Positions 38,047-52,198 of a stretch of 64,000 nucleotides of DNA are shown here, one piece after another. The stretch spans positions 580,062 to 644,061 of the forward strand of contig JAKNSD010000073.1 of NCBI GenBank assembly GCA_023525715.1, read 5' to 3'. Position 1 is the first letter of the stretch. Every line of letters starts with the position of its first letter. The notes below the pieces were generated by a model, which worked only from the letters and a program-made list of their open reading frames with translations, was not told where the DNA came from and searched no databases. A program made the translations under genes and the position numbers. Origin of the DNA: Cichorium intybus (Eukaryota > Streptophyta > Magnoliopsida > Asterales > Asteraceae).

Positions 38047-38577
38047 AAAATTTAAGGAGTTTCACATGAACCCAGGTACACCAGAAATGTTTTAAAATGA
38101 TCACAAAGTGTAATTATAGGTAATCTTTGAATTTTACAAAAATTGAAAAATTAATAATTTTTCATGTACCGGGGTACACGACAAATTATTAAAAATAACA
38201 GAAAAAATATCATTAAAAAATTCAAAATTTAAGGAGTTTCTCATGAACCCAGGTACACCAGAAATGTTTTAAAATGATCACAATGTGTAATTATAGGTAA
38301 TTTTTGAATTTTACAAAAATTGAAAAATTAAGAATTTTTCATGTACCGGGGTACACGACAAATTGTTAAAAATAAAAGAAAAAATATCATTAAAAAATTC
38401 AAATTTTAATGAGTTTCTCATGAACCCAGGTACACCAGAAATGTTTTAAAATGATCAAAAAGTGTAATAATAGGTAATCTTTGAATTTTACAAAAATTGA
38501 AAAATTAAGAATTTTTCAAGTACCGGGGTACACGACAAATTGTTAAAAATAAAAGAAATAATATCATTAAAAAATTC
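38047..38577. repeat. Trimer shared with domain 1
   Basis: This is the counterpart of 6,021-6,551: CACATG/AATAAT, then CACAATG/AAAAG, then TTTTAATGAG with CAAAAAGTGTAATAATAGG and TTCAAGTACC. The TTTTAATGAG and TTCAAGTACC changes occur only in these two places as far as I could see. The last monomer differs slightly from its domain-1 partner in the tail (AATAAAAGAAATAATATC here, AATAACAG there). Confidence 0.8.
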
Positions 38578-41500
38578 AAAATTTAAGGAGTTTCTCATGA
38601 ACCCAGGTACACCAGAAATGTTTTAAAATGATCACAATGTGTAATTATAGGTAATTTTTGAGTTTTACAAAAATTGAAAAATTAAGAATTTTTCATGTAC
38701 CGGGGTACACGACAAATTGTTAAAAATAAAAGAAAAAATATCATTAAAAAATTCAAAATTTAAGGAGTTTCTCATGAACCCAGGTACACCAGAAATGTTT
38801 TAAAATGATCACAAAGTGTAATTATAGGTAATTTTTGAATTTTACAAAAATTGAAAAATTAGGAATTTTTCATGTACCGGGGTACACGACAAATTGTTAT
38901 AAATAACAGAAAAAATATCATTAACAAATTCAAAATTTAAGGAGTTTCTCATGAACCCAGGTACACCAGAAATGTTTTAAAATGATCACAAAGTGTAATT
39001 ATAGGTAATTTTTGAATTTTACAAAAATTGAAAAATTAGGAATTTTTCATGTACCGGGGTACACGACAAATTGTTATAAATAACAGAAAAAATATCATTA
39101 ACAAATTCAAAATTTAAGGAGTTTCTCATGAACCCAGGTACACCAGAAATGTTTTAAAATGATCACAAAGTGTAATTATAGGTAATTTTTGAATTTTACA
39201 AAAATTGAAAAATTAAGAATTTTTCATGTACCGGGGTACACGACAAATTGTTAAAAATAACAGAAAAAATATCATTAAAAAATTCAAAATTTAAGGAGTT
39301 TCACATGAACCCAGGTACACCAGAAATGTTTTAAAATGATCACAAAGTGTAATTATAGGTAATCTTTGAATTTTACAAAAATTGAAAAATTAATAATTTT
39401 TCATGTACTGGGGTACACGACAAATTGTTAAAAATAACAGAAAAAATATCATTAAAAAATTCAAAATTTAAGAAGTTTCTCATGAACCCAGGTACACCAG
39501 AAATGTTTTAAAATGATCACAATGTGTAATTATAGGTAATTTTTGAATTTTACAAAAATTGAAAAATTAAGAATTTTTCATGTACCGGGGTACACGACAA
39601 ATTGTTAAAAATAAAAGAAAAAATATCATTAAAAAATTCAAAATTTAAGGAGTTTCTCATGAACCCAGGTACACCAGAAATGTTTTAAAATGATCAAAAA
39701 GTGTAATAATATGTAATCTTTGAATTTTACAAAAATTGAAAAATTAAGAATTTTTCATGTACCGGGGTACACGACAAATTGTTAAAAATAAAAGAAAAAA
39801 TATCATTAAAAAATTCAAAATTTAAGGAGTTTCTCATGAACCCAGGTACACCAGAAATGTTTTAAAATGATCACAATGTGTAATTATAGGTAATTTTTGA
39901 GTTTTACAAAAATTGAAAAATTAAGAATTTTTCATGTACCGGGGTACACGACAAATTGTTAAAAATAAAAGAAAAAATATCATTAAAAAATTCAAAATTT
40001 AAGGAGTTTCTCATGAACCCAGGTACACCAGAAATGTTTTAAAATGATCAAAAAGTGTAATTATAGGTAATTTTTGAATTTTACAAAAATTGAAAAATTA
40101 GGAATTTTTCATGTACCGGGGTACACGATAAATTGTTATAAATAACAGAAAAAATATCATTAACAAATTCAAAATTTAAGGAGTTTCTCATGAACCCAGG
40201 TACACCAGAAATGTTTTAAAATGATCACAAAGTGTAATTATAGGTAATTTTTGAATTTTAAAAAAATTGAAAAATTAGGAATTTTTCATGTACCGGGGTA
40301 CACGACAAATTGTTAAAAATAACAGAAAAAATATCATTAAAAAATTCAAAATTTAAGGAGTTTCTCATGAACTCAGGTACACCAAAAATGTTTTAAAATG
40401 ATCATAAAGTGTAATTATAGGTAATTTTTGAATTTTACAAAAATTGAAAAATTAAGAATTTTTCATGTACCGGGGTACATGACAAATTGTTAAAAATAAA
40501 AGAAAAAATATCATTAAACATTTCAAAATTTAAGGAGTTTCTCATGAACCCAGGTACACCAAAAATGTTTTAAAATGATCACAAAGTGTAATTATAAGTA
40601 ATCTTTGAATTTTACAAAAATTGAAAAATTAAGAATTTTTCATGTACCGGGGTACACGACAAATTGTTAAAAATAACAGAAAAAATATCATTAAAAAATT
40701 CAAAATTTAAGGAGTTTCTCATGAACCCAGGTACACCAAAAATGTTTTAAAATGATCACAAAGTGTAATTATAGGTAATTTTTGAATTTTATAAAAATTG
40801 AAAAATTAGGAATTTTTCATGTACCGGGGTACACGACAAATTGTTAAAAATAACAGAAAAAATATCATTAAAAAATTCAAAATTTAAGAAGTTTCTCATG
40901 AACCCAGGTACACCAGAAATGTTTTAAAATGATCACAATGTGTAATTATAGGTAATTTTTGAATTTTACAAAAATTGAAAAATTAAGAATTTTTCATGTA
41001 CCGGGGTACACGACAAATTGTTAAAAATAAAAGAAAAAATATCATTAAAAAATTCAAAATTTAAGGAGTTTCTCATGAACCCAGGTACACCAGAAATGTT
41101 TTAAAATGATCAAAAAGTGTAATAATATGTAATCTTTGAATTTTACAAAAATTGAAAAATTAAGAATTTTTCATGTACCGGGGTACACGACAAATTGTTA
41201 AAAATAAAAGAAAAAATATCATTAAAAAATGCAAAATTTAAGGAGTTTCTCATGAACCCAGGTACACCAGAAATGTTTTAAAATGATCACAAAGTGTAAT
41301 TATAGGTAATTTTTTAATTTTACAAAAATTGAAAAATTAGGAATTTTTCATGTACCGGGGTACACGACAAATTGTTATAAATAACAGAAAAAATATCATT
41401 AACAAATTCAAAATTTAAGGAGTTTCTCATGAACCCAGGTACACCAGAAATGTTTTAAAATGATCACAAAGTGTAATTATAGGTAATTTTTGAATTTTAC

Positions 41501-41941
41501 AAAAATTGAAAAATTAGGAATTTTTCATGTACCGGGGTACACGACAAATTGTTATAAATAACAGAAAAAATATCATTAACAAATTCAAAATTTAAGGAGT
41601 TTCTCATGAACCCAGGTACACCAGAAATGTTTTAAAATGATCACAAAGTGTAATTATAGGTAATTTTTGAATTTTACAAAAATTGAAAAATTAAGAATTT
41701 TTCATGTACCGGGGTACACGACAAATTGTTAAAAATAACAGAAAAAATATCATTAAAAAATTCAAAATTTAAGGAGTTTCACATGAACCCAGGTACACCA
41801 GAAATGTTTTAAAATGATCACAAAGTGTAATTATAGGTAATCTTTGAATTTTACAAAAATTGAAAAATTAATAATTTTTCATGTACTGGGGTACACGACA
41901 AATTGTTAAAAATAACAGAAAAAATATCATTAAAAAATTTC

Positions 41942-43179
41942 AAAATTTAAGGAGTTTCTCATGAACCCAGGTACACCAGAAATGTTTTAAAATGATCACA
42001 AAGTGTAATTATAGGTAATTTTTGAATTTTACAAAAATTGAAAAATTAAGAATTTTTCATGTACCGGGGTACACGACAAATTGTTAAAGATAACAGAAAA
42101 AATATCATTAAAAAATTCAAAATTTAAGGAGTTTCTCATGAACCCAGGTACACCAGAAATGTTTTAAAATGATCACAAAGTGTAATTATAGGTAATTTTT
42201 GAATTTTACAAAAATTGAAAAATTAAGAATTCTTCATGTACCGGGGTACACGACAAATTGTTAAAAATAACAGAAAAAATATCATTAAAAAATTCAAAAT
42301 TTAAGGAGTTTCTCATGAACCCAGTTACACCAGAAATGTTTTAAAATGATCACAATGTGTAATTATAGGTAATTTTTGAATTTTACAAAAATTGAAAAAT
42401 TAAGAATTTTTCATGTACCGGGGTACACGACAAATTGTTAAAAATAACAGAAAAAATATCATTAAAAAATTCAAAATTTAAGGAGTTTCTCATGAACCCA
42501 GGTACACCAGAAATGTTTTAAAATGATCACAAAGTGTAATTATAGGTAATTTTTGAATTTTACAAAAATTGAAAAATTAAGAATTTTTCATGTACCGGGG
42601 TACACGACAAATTGTTAAAAATAACAGAAAAAATATCAATAAAAAATTCAAAATTTAAGGAGTTTCTCATGAACCCAGGTACACCAGAAATGTTTTAAAA
42701 TGATCACAATGTGTAATTATAGGTAATTTTTGAATTTTACAAAAATTGAAAAATTAAGAATTTTTCATGTACCGGGATACACGACAAATTGTTAAAAATA
42801 ACAGAAAAAATATCATTAAAAAATTCAAAATTTAAGGAGTTTCTCATGAACCCAGGTACACCAGAAATGTTTTAAAATGATCACAATGTGTAATTATAGG
42901 TAATTTTTGAATTTTACAAAAATTGAAAAATTAAGAATTTTTCATGTACCGGGGTACACGACAAATTGTTAAAAATAACAGAAAAATATCATTAAAAAAT
43001 TCAAAATTTAAGGAGTTTCTCATGAACCCAGGTACACCAGAAATGTTTTAAAATGATCACAAAGTGTAATTATAGGTAATTTTTGAATTTTACAAAAATT
43101 GAAAAATTAAGAATTTTTCATGTACCGGGGTACACGACAAATTGTTAAAAATAACAGAAAAAATATCATTAAAAATTTC
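41942..43179. repeat. Domain-4 7-mer, copy 1 (1,238 bp)
   Basis: The unit starts with the GTTAAAGATAAC monomer, then S, then a CACAATG monomer carrying the rare CCCAGTTACACC (GTT at 42,324), then four more. The GAT and CAGTTAC markers recur 1,238 bp later (43,321 and 43,562). Copy 2 keeps the order for six monomers (43,180-44,241) and then continues into P-type monomers. The seventh monomer of copy 1 carries the AAAAATTTCAAAA tail variant. Confidence 0.8.
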
Positions 43180-45301
43180 AAAATTTAAGGAGTTTCTCAT
43201 GAACCCAGGTACACCAGAAATGTTTTAAAATGATCACAAAGTGTAATTATAGGTAATTTTTGAATTTTACAAAAATTGAAAAATTAAGAATTTTTCATGT
43301 ACCGGGGTACACGACAAATTGTTAAAGATAACAGAAAAAATATCATTAAAAAATTCAAAATTTAAGGAGTTTCTCATGAACCCAGGTACACCAGAAATGT
43401 TTTAAAATGATCACAAAGTGTAATTATAGGTAATTTTTGAATTTTACAAAAATTGAAAAATTAAGAATTTTTCATGTACCGGGGTACACGACAAATTGTT
43501 AAAAATAACAGAAAAAATATCATTAAAAAATTCAAAATTTAAGGAGTTTCTCATGAACCCAGTTACACCAGAAATGTTTTAAAATGATCACAATGTGTAA
43601 TTATAGGTAATTTTTGAATTTTACAAAAATTGAAAAATTAAGAATTTTTCATGTACCGGGGTACACGACAAATTGTTAAAAATAACAGAAAAAATATCAT
43701 TAAAAAATTCAAAATTTAAGGAGTTTCTCATGAACCCAGGTACACCAGAAATGTTTTAAAATGATCACAAAGTGTAATTATAGGTAATTTTTGAATTTTA
43801 CAAAAATTGAAAAATTAAGAATTTTTCATGTACCGGGGTACACGACAAATTGTTAAAAATAACAGAAAAAATATCATTAAAAAATTCAAAATTTAAGGAG
43901 TTTCTCATGAACCCAGGTACACCAGAAATGTTTTAAAATGATCACAATGTGTAATTATAGGTAATTTTTGAATTTTACAAAAATTGAAAAATTAAGAATT
44001 TTTCATGTACCGGGGTACACGACAAATTGTTAAAAATAACAGAAAAAATATCATTAAAAAATTCAAAATTTAAGGAGTTTCTCATGAACCCAGGTACACC
44101 AGAAATGTTTTAAAATGATCACAATGTGTAATTATAGGTAATTTTTGAATTTTACAAAAATTGAAAAATTAAGAATTTTTCATGTACCGGGGTACACGAC
44201 AAATTGTTAAAAATAACAGAAAAAATATCATTAAAAAATTCAAAATTTAAGGAGTTTCTCATGAACCCAGGTACACCAGAAATGTTTTAAAATGATCACA
44301 AAGTGTAATTATATGTAATCTTTGAATTTTACAAAAATTGAAAAATTAGGAATTTTTCATGTACCGGGGTACACGACAAATTGTTAAAAATAACAGAAAA
44401 AATATCATTAAAAAATTCAAAATTTAAGGAGTTTCTCATGAACCCAGGTACACCAGAAATGTTTTAAAATGATCACAAAGTGTAATTATAGGTAATCTTT
44501 GAATTTTACAAAAATTGAAAAATTAGGAATTTTTCATGTACCGGGGTACACGACAAATTGTTAAAAATAACAGAAAAAATATCATTAAAAAATTCAAAAT
44601 TTAAGGAGTTTCTCATGAACCCAGGTACACCAGAAATGTTTTAAAATGATCACAAAGTGTAATTATAGGTAATCTTTGAATTTTACAAAAATTGAAAAAT
44701 TAGGAATTTTTCATGTACCGGGGTACACGACAAATTGTTAAAAATAACAGAAAAAATATCATTAAAAAATTCAAAATTTAAGGAGTTTCTCATGAACCCA
44801 GGTACACCAGAAATGTTTTAAAATGATCATAAAGTGTAATTATAGGTAATTTTTGAATTTTACAAAAATTGAAAAATTAGGAATTTTTCATGTACCGGGG
44901 TACACGACAAATTGTTAAAAATAACAGAAAAATATCATTAAAAAATTCAAAATTTAAGGAGTTTCTCATGAAACCAGGTACACCAGAAATGTTTTAAAAT
45001 GATCACAAAGTGTAATTATAGGTAATTTTTGAATTTTACAAAAATTGAAAAATTAAGAATTTTTCATGTACCGGGGTACACGACAAATTGTTAAAAATAA
45101 CAGAAAAAATATCATTAAAAAATTCAAAATTTAAGGAGTTTCTCATGAACCCAGGTACACCAGAAATGTTTTAAAATGATCACAAAGTGTAATTATAGGT
45201 AATTTTTGAATTTTACAAAAATTGAAAAATTAAGAATTTTTCATGTACCGGGGTACACGACAAATTGTTAAAAATAACAGAAAAAATATCATTAAAAATT
45301 C

Positions 45302-46361
45302 AAAATTTAAGGAGTTTCGCATGAACCCAGGTACACCAGAAATGTTTTAAAATGATCACAATGTGTAATTATAGGTAATTTTTGAATTTTACAAAAATTG
45401 AAAAATTAAGAATTTTTCATGTACCGGGGTACACGACAAATTGTTAAAAATAACAGAAAAAATATCATTAAAAAATTCAAAATTTAAGGAGTTTCTCATG
45501 AACCCAGGTACACCTGAAATGTTTTAAAATGATCACAATGTGTAATTATAGGTAATTTTTGAATTTTACAAAAATTGAAAAATTAAGAATTTTTCATGTA
45601 CCGGGGTACACGACAAATTGTTAAAAATAACAGAAAAAATATCATTAAAAAATTCAAAATTTAAGGAGTTTCTCATGAACCTAGGTACACCAGAAATGTT
45701 TTAAAATGATCACAAAGTGTAATTATAGGTAATTTTTGAATTTTACAAAAATTGAAAAATTTAGAATTTTTCATGTATAGGGGTACACGACAAATTGTTA
45801 AAAATAACAGAAAAATATCATTAAAAAATTCAAAATTTAAGGAGTTTCTCATGAACCCAGGTACACCAGAAATGTTTTAAAATGATCACAAAGTGTAATT
45901 ATAGGTAATTTTTGAATTTTACAAAAATTGAAAAATTAAGAATTTTTCATGTACCGGGGTACACGACAAATTGTTAAAAATAACAGAAAAAATATCATTA
46001 AAAATTTCAAAATTTAAGGAGTTTCTCATGAACCCAGGTACACCAGAAATGTTTTAAAATGATCACAATGTGTAATTATAGGTAATTTTTGAATTTTACA
46101 AAAATTGAAAAATTAAGAATTTTTCATGTACCGGGGTACACGACAAATTGTTAAAAATAACAGAAAAAATATCATTAAAAAATTCAAAATTTAAGGAGTT
46201 TCTCATGAACCCAGGTACACCAGAAATGTTTTAAAATGATCACAAAGTGTAATTATAGGTAATTTTTGAATTTTACAAAAATTGAAAAATTAAGAATTTT
46301 TCATGTACCGGGGTACACGACAAATTGTTAAAAATAACAGAAAAAATATCATTAAAAATTC
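45302..46361. repeat. Domain-4 6-mer with TTTCGCATG-CCTGAAATG-CCTAGG trio (1,060 bp)
   Basis: Six monomers: TTTCGCATG/CACAATG; CACCTGAAATG/CACAATG; CCTAGGTAC with AATTTAGAATTT, TATAGGGG and a 1-bp deletion; a monomer with AAAAATTTCAAAA; a CACAATG monomer; and an S monomer with a short A-run. The first four are repeated directly at 46,362, with every private change preserved. The marked trio appears four times in the window, starting at 45,302, 46,362, 48,128 and 62,819. The copy at 48,128 lacks the TATAGGGG change. Confidence 0.85.
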
Positions 46362-48659
46362 AAAATTTAAGGAGTTTCGCATGAACCCAGGTACACCAGA
46401 AATGTTTTAAAATGATCACAATGTGTAATTATAGGTAATTTTTGAATTTTACAAAAATTGAAAAATTAAGAATTTTTCATGTACCGGGGTACACGACAAA
46501 TTGTTAAAAATAACAGAAAAAATATCATTAAAAAATTCAAAATTTAAGGAGTTTCTCATGAACCCAGGTACACCTGAAATGTTTTAAAATGATCACAATG
46601 TGTAATTATAGGTAATTTTTGAATTTTACAAAAATTGAAAAATTAAGAATTTTTCATGTACCGGGGTACACGACAAATTGTTAAAAATAACAGAAAAAAT
46701 ATCATTAAAAAATTCAAAATTTAAGGAGTTTCTCATGAACCTAGGTACACCAGAAATGTTTTAAAATGATCACAAAGTGTAATTATAGGTAATTTTTGAA
46801 TTTTACAAAAATTGAAAAATTTAGAATTTTTCATGTATAGGGGTACACGACAAATTGTTAAAAATAACAGAAAAATATCATTAAAAAATTCAAAATTTAA
46901 GGAGTTTCTCATGAACCCAGGTACACCAGAAATGTTTTAAAATGATCACAAAGTGTAATTATAGGTAATTTTTGAATTTTACAAAAATTGAAAAATTAAG
47001 AATTTTTCATGTACCGGGGTACACGACAAATTGTTAAAAATAACAGAAAAAATATCATTAAAAATTTCAAAATTTAAGGAGTTTCTCATGAACCCAGGTA
47101 CACCAGAAATGTTTTAAAATGATCACAAAGTGTAATTATAGGTAATTTTTGAATTTTACAAAAATTGAAAAATTAAGAATTTTTCATGTACCGGGGTACA
47201 CGACAAATTGTTAAAAATAACATAAAAAATATCATTAAAAAATTCAAAATTTAAGGAGTTTCTCATGAACCCAGGTACACCAGAAATGTTTTAAAATGAT
47301 CACAAAGTGTAATTATAGGTAATCTTTGAATTTTACAAAAATTGAAAAATTAGGAATTTTTCATGTACCGGGGTACACGACAAATTGTTAAAAATAACAG
47401 AAAAAATATCATTAAAAAATTCAAAATTTAAGGAGTTTCTCATGAACCCAGGTACACCAGAAATGTTTTAAAATGATCACAAAGTGTAATTATAGGTAAT
47501 CTTTGAATTTTACAAAAATTGAAAAATTAGGAATTTTTCATGTACCGGGGTACACGACAAATTGTTAAAAATAACAGAAAAAATATCATTAAAAAATTCA
47601 AAATTTAAGGAGTTTCTCATGAACCCAGGTACACCAGAAATGTTTTAAAATGATCATAAAGTGTAATTATAGGTAATTTTTGAATTTTACAAAAATTGAA
47701 AAATTAGGAATTTTTCATGTACCGGGGTACACGACAAATTGTTAAAAATAACAGAAAAATATCATTAAAAAATTCAAAATTTAAGGAGTTTCTCATGAAC
47801 CCAGGTACACCAGAAATGTTTTAAAATGATCACAAAGTGTAATTATAGGTAATTTTTGAATTTTACAAAAATTGAAAATTAAGAATTTTTCATGTACCGG
47901 GGTACACGACAAATTGTTAAAAATAACAGAAAAAATATCATTAAAAAATTCAAAATTTAAGGAGTTTCTCATGAACCCAGGTACACCAGAAATGTTTTAA
48001 AATGATCACAAAGTGTAATTATAGGTAATTTTTGAATTTTACAAAAATTGAAAAATTAAGAATTTTTCATATACCGGGGTACACGACAAATTGTTAAAAA
48101 TAACAGAAAAAATATCATTAAAAATTCAAAATTTAAGGAGTTTCGCATGAACCCAGGTACACCAGAAATGTTTTAAAATGATCACAATGTGTAATTATAG
48201 GTAATTTTTGAATTTTACAAAAATTGAAAAATTAAGAATTTTTCATGTACCGGGGTACACGACAAATTGTTAAAAATAACAGAAAAAATATCATTAAAAA
48301 TTCAAAATTTAAGGAGTTTCTCATGAACCCAGGTACACCTGAAATGTTTTAAAATGATCACAATGTGTAATTATAGGTAATTTTTGAATTTTACAAAAAT
48401 TGAAAAATTAAGAATTTTTCATGTACCGGGGTACACGACAAATTGTTAAAAATAACAGAAAAAATATCATTAAAAAATTCAAAATTTAAGGAGTTTCTCA
48501 TGAACCTAGGTACACCAGAAATGTTTTAAAATGATCACAAAGTGTAATTATAGGTAATTTTTGAATTTTACAAAAATTGAAAAATTAAGAATTTTTCATG
48601 TACCGGGGTACACGACAAATTGTTAAAAATAACAGAAAAAATATCATTAAAAATTTCAA

Positions 48660-51600
48660 AATTTAAGGAGTTTCTCATGAACCCAGGTACACCAGAAATG
48701 TTTTAAAATGATCACAAAGTGTAATTATAGGTAATTTTTGAATTTTAAAAAAATTGAAAAATTAAGAATTTTTCATGTACCGGGGTACACGACAAATTGT
48801 TAAAGATAACAGAAAAAATATCATTAAAAAATTCAAAATTTAAGGAGTTTCTCATGAACCCAGGTACACCAGAAATGTTTTAAAATGATCACAAAGTGTA
48901 ATTATAGGTAATTTTTGAATTTTACAAAAATTGAAAAATTAAGAATTTTTCATGTACCGGGGTACACGACAAATTGTTAAAAATAACAGAAAAAATATCA
49001 TTAAAAAATTCAAAATTTAAGGAGTTTCTCATGAACCCAGGTACACCAGAAATGTTTTAAAATGATCACAATGTGTAATTATAGGTAATTTTTGAATTTT
49101 ACAAAAATTGAAAAATTAAGAATTTTTCATGTACCGGGGTACACGACAAATTGTTAAAAATAACAGAAAAAATATCATTAAAAAATTCAAAATTTAAGGA
49201 GTTTCTCATGAACCCAGGTACACCAGAAATGTTTTAAAATGATCACAAAGTGTAATTATAGGTAATTTTTGAATTTTACAAAAATTGAAAAATTATGAAT
49301 TTTTCATGTACCGGGGTACACGACAAATTGTTAAAAATAACAGAAAAAATATCATTAAAAAATTCAAAATTTAAGGAGTTTCTCATGAACCCAGGTACAC
49401 CAGAAATGTTTTAAAATGATCACAATGTGTAATTATAGGTAATTTTTGAATTTTACAAAAATTGAAAAATTAAGAATTTTTCATGTACCGGGGTACACGA
49501 CAAATTGTTAAAAATAACAGAAAAAATATCATTAAAAAATTCAAAATTTAAGGAGTTTCTCATGAACCCAGGTACACCAGAAATGTTTTAAAATGATCAC
49601 AAAGTGTAATTATAGGTAATTTTTGAATTTTACAAAAATTGAAAAATTAAGAATTTTTCATGTACCGGGGTACACGACAAATTGTTAAAAATAACAGAAA
49701 AAATATCATTAAAAAATTCAAAATTTAAGGAGTTTCTCATGAACCCAGGTACACCAGAAATGTTTTAAAATGATCACAATGTGTAATTATAGGTAATTTT
49801 TGAATTTTACAAAAATTGAAAAATTAAGAATTTTTCATGTACCGGGGTACACGACAAATTGTTAAAGATAACAGAAAAAATATCATTAAAAAATTCAAAA
49901 TTTAAGGAGTTTCTCATGAACCCAGGTACACCAGAAATGTTTTAAAATGATCACAAAGTGTAATTATAGGTAATTTTTGAATTTTACAAAAATTGAAAAA
50001 TTAAGAATTTTTCATGTACCGGGGTACACGACAAATTGTTAAAAATAACAGAAAAAATATCATTAAAAAATTCAAAATTTAAGGAGTTTCTCATGAACCC
50101 AGGTACACCAGAAATGTTTTAAAATGATCACAATGTGTAATTATAGGTAATTTTTGAAATTTACAAAAATTGAAAAATTAAGAATTTTTCATGTACCGGG
50201 GTACACGACAAATTGTTAAAAATAACAGAAAAAATATCATTAAAAAATTCAAAATTTAAGGAGTTTCTCATGAACCCAGGTACACCAGAAATGTTTTAAA
50301 ATGATCACAAAGTGTAATTATAGGTAATTTTTGAATTTTACAAAAATTGAAAAATTAAGAATTTTTCATGTACCGGGGTACACGACAAATTGTTAAAAAT
50401 AACAGAAAAAATATCATTAAAAAATTCAAAATTTAAGGAGTTTCTCATGAACCCAGGTACACCAGAAATGTTTTAAAATGATCACAATGTGTAATTATAG
50501 GTAATTTTTGAATTTTACAAAAATTGAAAAATTAAGAATTTTTCATGTACCGGGGTACACGACAAATTGTTAAAAATAACAGAAAAAATATCATTAAAAA
50601 ATTCAAAATTTAAGGAGTTTCTCATGAACCCAGGTACACCAGAAATGTTTTAAAATGATCACAAAGTGTAATTATAGGTAATTTTTGAATTTTACAAAAA
50701 TTGAAAAATTAAGAATTTTTCATGTACCGGGGTACACGACAAATTGTTAAAGATAACAGAAAAAATATCATTAAAAAATTCAAAATTTAAGGAGTTTCTC
50801 ATGAACCCAGGTACACCAGAAATGTTTTAAAATGATCACAAAGTGTAATTATAGGTAATTTTTGAATTTTACAAAAATTGAAAAATTAAGAATTTTTCAT
50901 GTACCGGGGTACACGACAAATTGTTAAAAATAACAGAAAAAATATCATTAAAAAATTCAAAATTTAAGGAGTTTCTCATGAACCCAGGTACACCAGAAAT
51001 GTTTTAAAATGATCACAATGTGTAATTATAGGTAATTTTTGAATTTTACAAAAATTGAAAAATTAAGAATTTTTCATGTACCGGGGTACACGACAAATTG
51101 TTAAAAATAACAGAAAAAATATCATTAAAAAATTCAAAATTTAAGGAGTTTCTCATGAACCCAGGTACACCAGAAATGTTTTAAAATGATCACAAAGTGT
51201 AATTATAGGTAATTTTTGAATTTTACAAAAATTGAAAAATTAAGAATTTTTCATGTACCGGGGTACACGACAAATTGTTAAAAATAACAGAAAAAATATC
51301 ATTAAAAAATTCAAAATTTAAGGAGTTTCTCATGAACCCAGGTACACCAGAAATGTTTTAAAATGATCACAATGTGTAATTATAGGTAATTTTTGAATTT
51401 TACAAAAATTGAAAAATTAAGAATTTTTCATGTACCGGGGTACACGACAAATTGTTAAAAATAACAGAAAAAATATCATTAAAAAATTCAAAATTTAAGG
51501 AGTTTCTCATGAACCCAGGTACACCAGAAATGTTTTAAAATGATCACAATGTGTAATTATAGGTAATTTTTGAATTTTACAAAAATTGAAAAATTAAGAA

Positions 51601-51666
51601 TTTTTCATGTACCGGGGTACACGACAAATTGTTAAAAATAACAGAAAAAATATCATTAAAAAATTC
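48660..51666. repeat. Alternating CACAAAG / CACAATG dimer tract
   Basis: Along this stretch the monomers alternate almost strictly between GATCACAAAGTG and GATCACAATGTG, so the effective period is 354 bp. Three GTTAAAGATAAC monomers (markers at 48,799, 49,861 and 50,746) are spaced 6 and 5 monomers apart. The alternation breaks next to these monomers and at the right end, where two CACAATG monomers precede the P type at 51,667. Apart from these diagnostic bases the monomers are nearly identical. Confidence 0.75.
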
Positions 51667-52198
51667 AAAATTTAAGGAGTTTCTCATGAACCCAGGTACA
51701 CCAGAAATGTTTTAAAATGATCACAAAGTGTAATTATATGTAATCTTTGAATTTTACAAAAATTGAAAAATTAGGAATTTTTCATGTACCGGGGTACACG
51801 ACAAATTGTTAAAAATAACAGAAAAAATATCATTAAAAAATTCAAAATTTAAGGAGTTTTTCTCATGAACCCAGGTACACCAGAAATGTTTTAAAATGAT
51901 CACAAAGTGTAATTATAGGTAATCTTTGAATTTTACAAAAATTGAAAATTAGGAATTTTTCATGTACCGGGGTACACGACAAATTGTTAAAAATAACAGA
52001 AAAAATATCATTAAAAAATTCAAAATTTAAGGAGTTTCTCATGAACCCAGGTACACCAGAAATGTTTTAAAATGATCACAAAGTGTAATTATAGGTAATC
52101 TTTGAATTTTACAAAAATTGAAAAATTAGGAATTTTTCATGTACCGGGGTACACGACAAATTGTTAAAAATAACAGAAAAAATATCATTAAAAAATTC
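50074..52198. repeat. 12-monomer block repeated at 54,320-56,442
   Basis: The subtype order is T S T GAT S T S T T P Q(short) Q. The GAT marker falls at 50,746 here and at 54,992 in the second copy, an offset of 4,246 bp (24 monomers minus 2 bp). Both copies include a Q monomer with a 1-bp deletion (ATTGAAAATTAGG near 51,945 and 56,190). This copy also has a private 2-bp insertion, GTTTTTCTC, near 51,860. Confidence 0.75.

Larger units (their letters stand above)
29557..41941. repeat. HOR domain 3: 8-mer core with 7-, 10- and 14-mer variants
   Basis: This domain is marked by the GTTTCACATG / AATTAATAATTTTT subtype, whose monomers start at 30,618, 31,855, 33,093, 34,509, 36,277, 38,047, 39,286 and 41,764. 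Spacings are 7, 7, 8, 10, 10, 7 and 14 monomers. The 8-mer order is: CACATG/AATAAT; CACAATG/AAAAG; CAAAAAGTGTAATAAT; CACAATG with TTTTTGAGTTTTAC; GTTATAAATAAC/CATTAAC; CCAAAAATG/CATAAAG with ATTGATAAAAAT; GGTATACCAAAAATG; AAG type. Longer units contain internally repeated runs of these subtypes. The left part (29,557-30,263) is a transition with mostly private variants such as ATAGGAAGTTT. Confidence 0.8.
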
